Shown piece by piece: positions 62,836 through 64,000 of a stretch of 64,000 nt of DNA. A program made the translations under genes and the position numbers. How positions within the stretch are numbered: the stretch's first letter is position 1; each line of letters begins with the position of its first letter. Under the pieces are notes generated by a model. That model made no database searches and was not told the DNA's origin. It was given only the letters and a program-made list of their open reading frames with translations. Location of the stretch: positions 146,443,104-146,507,103 of the forward strand of contig NC_092520.1 of the NCBI RefSeq assembly GCF_037038585.1. The letters run 5' to 3'. This DNA comes from Patagioenas fasciata (taxonomy: Eukaryota; Chordata; Aves; Columbiformes; Columbidae).

Positions 62836-64000
62836 GTAAGTATTTGGCTACACCAGTTTCTAACCATGATCTTGGGAGATTATATTGTCCCTCTAAAATA
62901 ATTTAAAAGTGATGTCTGATTTTCCCATTTGTTATGAAATATAATAAAATAAAATCTAAATTATCCAGTTCATTCTTGTGGAAGTGTAAAACATGGTTTA
63001 ATTACAACAGAGATGACCATTCACTCATCTCATTCTCCTTTATCCTTGTGTTATGTAGGGCAGGAAGACTAATTAATATTAGAACAACTAATGAAGGCAA
63101 AGAAAGCAGGCAACACTCCAGATAGTTGATTTATCCTACTTCTCATTCATACTCATGCTTTTTTCTGTTACTTTGCTAGTATAACTGTTGATATGAATAA
63201 AAAGGATGTAACATAACATCCTAGATTCTAGGAGCAGAAAGTCCTTAGCTAGATGAAAAAACAGTAACATTTGTTCTAACATATAGACGTATCATTATAA
63301 CCCTAAACATCTTTTCTCCTACAGACTGAGTCTTTATGTAAGAGTAGGTTTTTTTTGAGTTGGCTTACATACTCCACAAGCTACAAAATCTTAATGGAAA
63401 AATATATTATTTAACAGAAAAAGAATGATGACATTAACATAATGTGTGTCTGGTATACAGATATGTTTATTGTTCTAAATGTATTTCTAAAGTAAAATTT
63501 TATTGTACTTGCTTTAAGATAAAAAAGACTCATGCCCAAGGAGTTTAATCATAATATTATCTAGTGAGGTTTTGACTCACAGATATTAAAGCTCTTTAGA
63601 AAGGCAGTTGATTGTCAGTACTGAAGGGGAAACTTGTGGAGAAGTGTTGTGCGATTTATCTAATACAATAGCTTCCAGCACAACAGCACTCTGTAGCAGT
63701 GTGTAAGCTATCATTACAACTAGGAGAACTATAATGCCTCCGAAGAAGCAGTTTTGTTTGACTTGGGTGGAGCACTGTTCACTTTTGCCTCAGCAGTTTC
63801 CCGGATTTAAGGTAGGAAATCTGTGCAGCCTTGCACATACTCATAATTTTGTTGTCAGGTATAGATTTCAGGCTTTCTGAGCACTGATCTGTGGTAGATG
63901 AGCAAAACCCTGCAGCCTTTCAGTTTTGTCTGAATATAGTTTGCAGGCTTATGATCTTTTTTTATTTTCTACATCAAACAAATGCTGAACATTTTTATTT
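62836..64000 (+). other. ANO2 intron, start
   Basis: Begins gtaagt. I see no exon or repeat in the remaining 1.2 kb. Confidence 0.8.

Noticed and set aside
1..64000. A second gene, RNA gene or undescribed system in the introns
   Set aside because: Apart from the ANO2 exons, every conserved-looking block could be traced to CR1, LTR, SINE-like or simple repeats, or remained too weak to support.

Overview
The window is bird nuclear DNA from inside one very large protein-coding gene. Two signals show this. Several fragments of CR1 (chicken repeat 1) LINEs carry the avian 3' tail (GATTCTATGA or its complement). Eight short exons with canonical AG/GT borders, all on the + strand, join in frame into 301 codons of an anoctamin. 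The encoded protein fits anoctamin-2 (ANO2/TMEM16B), the calcium-activated chloride channel best known from olfactory and photoreceptor cells, better than its paralogue ANO1. This assignment rests on recalled family sequence, not on a database search.

Layout. Positions 1-28254 contain no exon I can support and are read as intron (or 5' part of the gene) upstream of the first visible exon. This stretch holds CR1 copies at 1-720, 13113-14128 and 21285-21645, older CR1/L3-like scraps at about 14930, 17280 and 21955, an avian LTR-like repeat at about 24990-25715, and A/T-rich simple repeats. Exons lie at 28255-28329, 34016-34217, 38748-38859, 40101-40158, 41014-41114, 49983-50131, 62528-62680 and 62783-62835. 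Intron sizes run from 102 bp to 12.4 kb. The two largest internal introns (41115-49982 and 50132-62527) hold a palindromic ancient repeat, a CR1 on the minus strand (50403-51255) and an internally deleted CR1 on the plus strand (55830-57470). The last 1.2 kb is intron. The gene continues beyond both ends of the window.

The exons cover the end of the cytosolic TM2-TM3 loop, TM3 to TM8 and the approach to TM9. This is the heart of the channel. All six residues that bind the two activating Ca2+ ions in ANO1 (Asn and Glu of TM6, two Glu of TM7, Glu and Asp of TM8) are present, as are three pore-lining basic residues. The gene therefore looks intact and functional in this part.

I found no new gene system, no RNA gene, no CRISPR array and no mobile element that could still move. 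Nearly all short open frames here are chance frames in intron or decayed CR1. The leads worth a second look are a pair of overlapping 126-codon frames on opposite strands near 36.4 kb, a protein-like short frame near 42.9 kb, low-complexity tracts placed directly at two splice acceptors, and scattered copies of an old palindromic repeat with the core GAAGTCAATGG.
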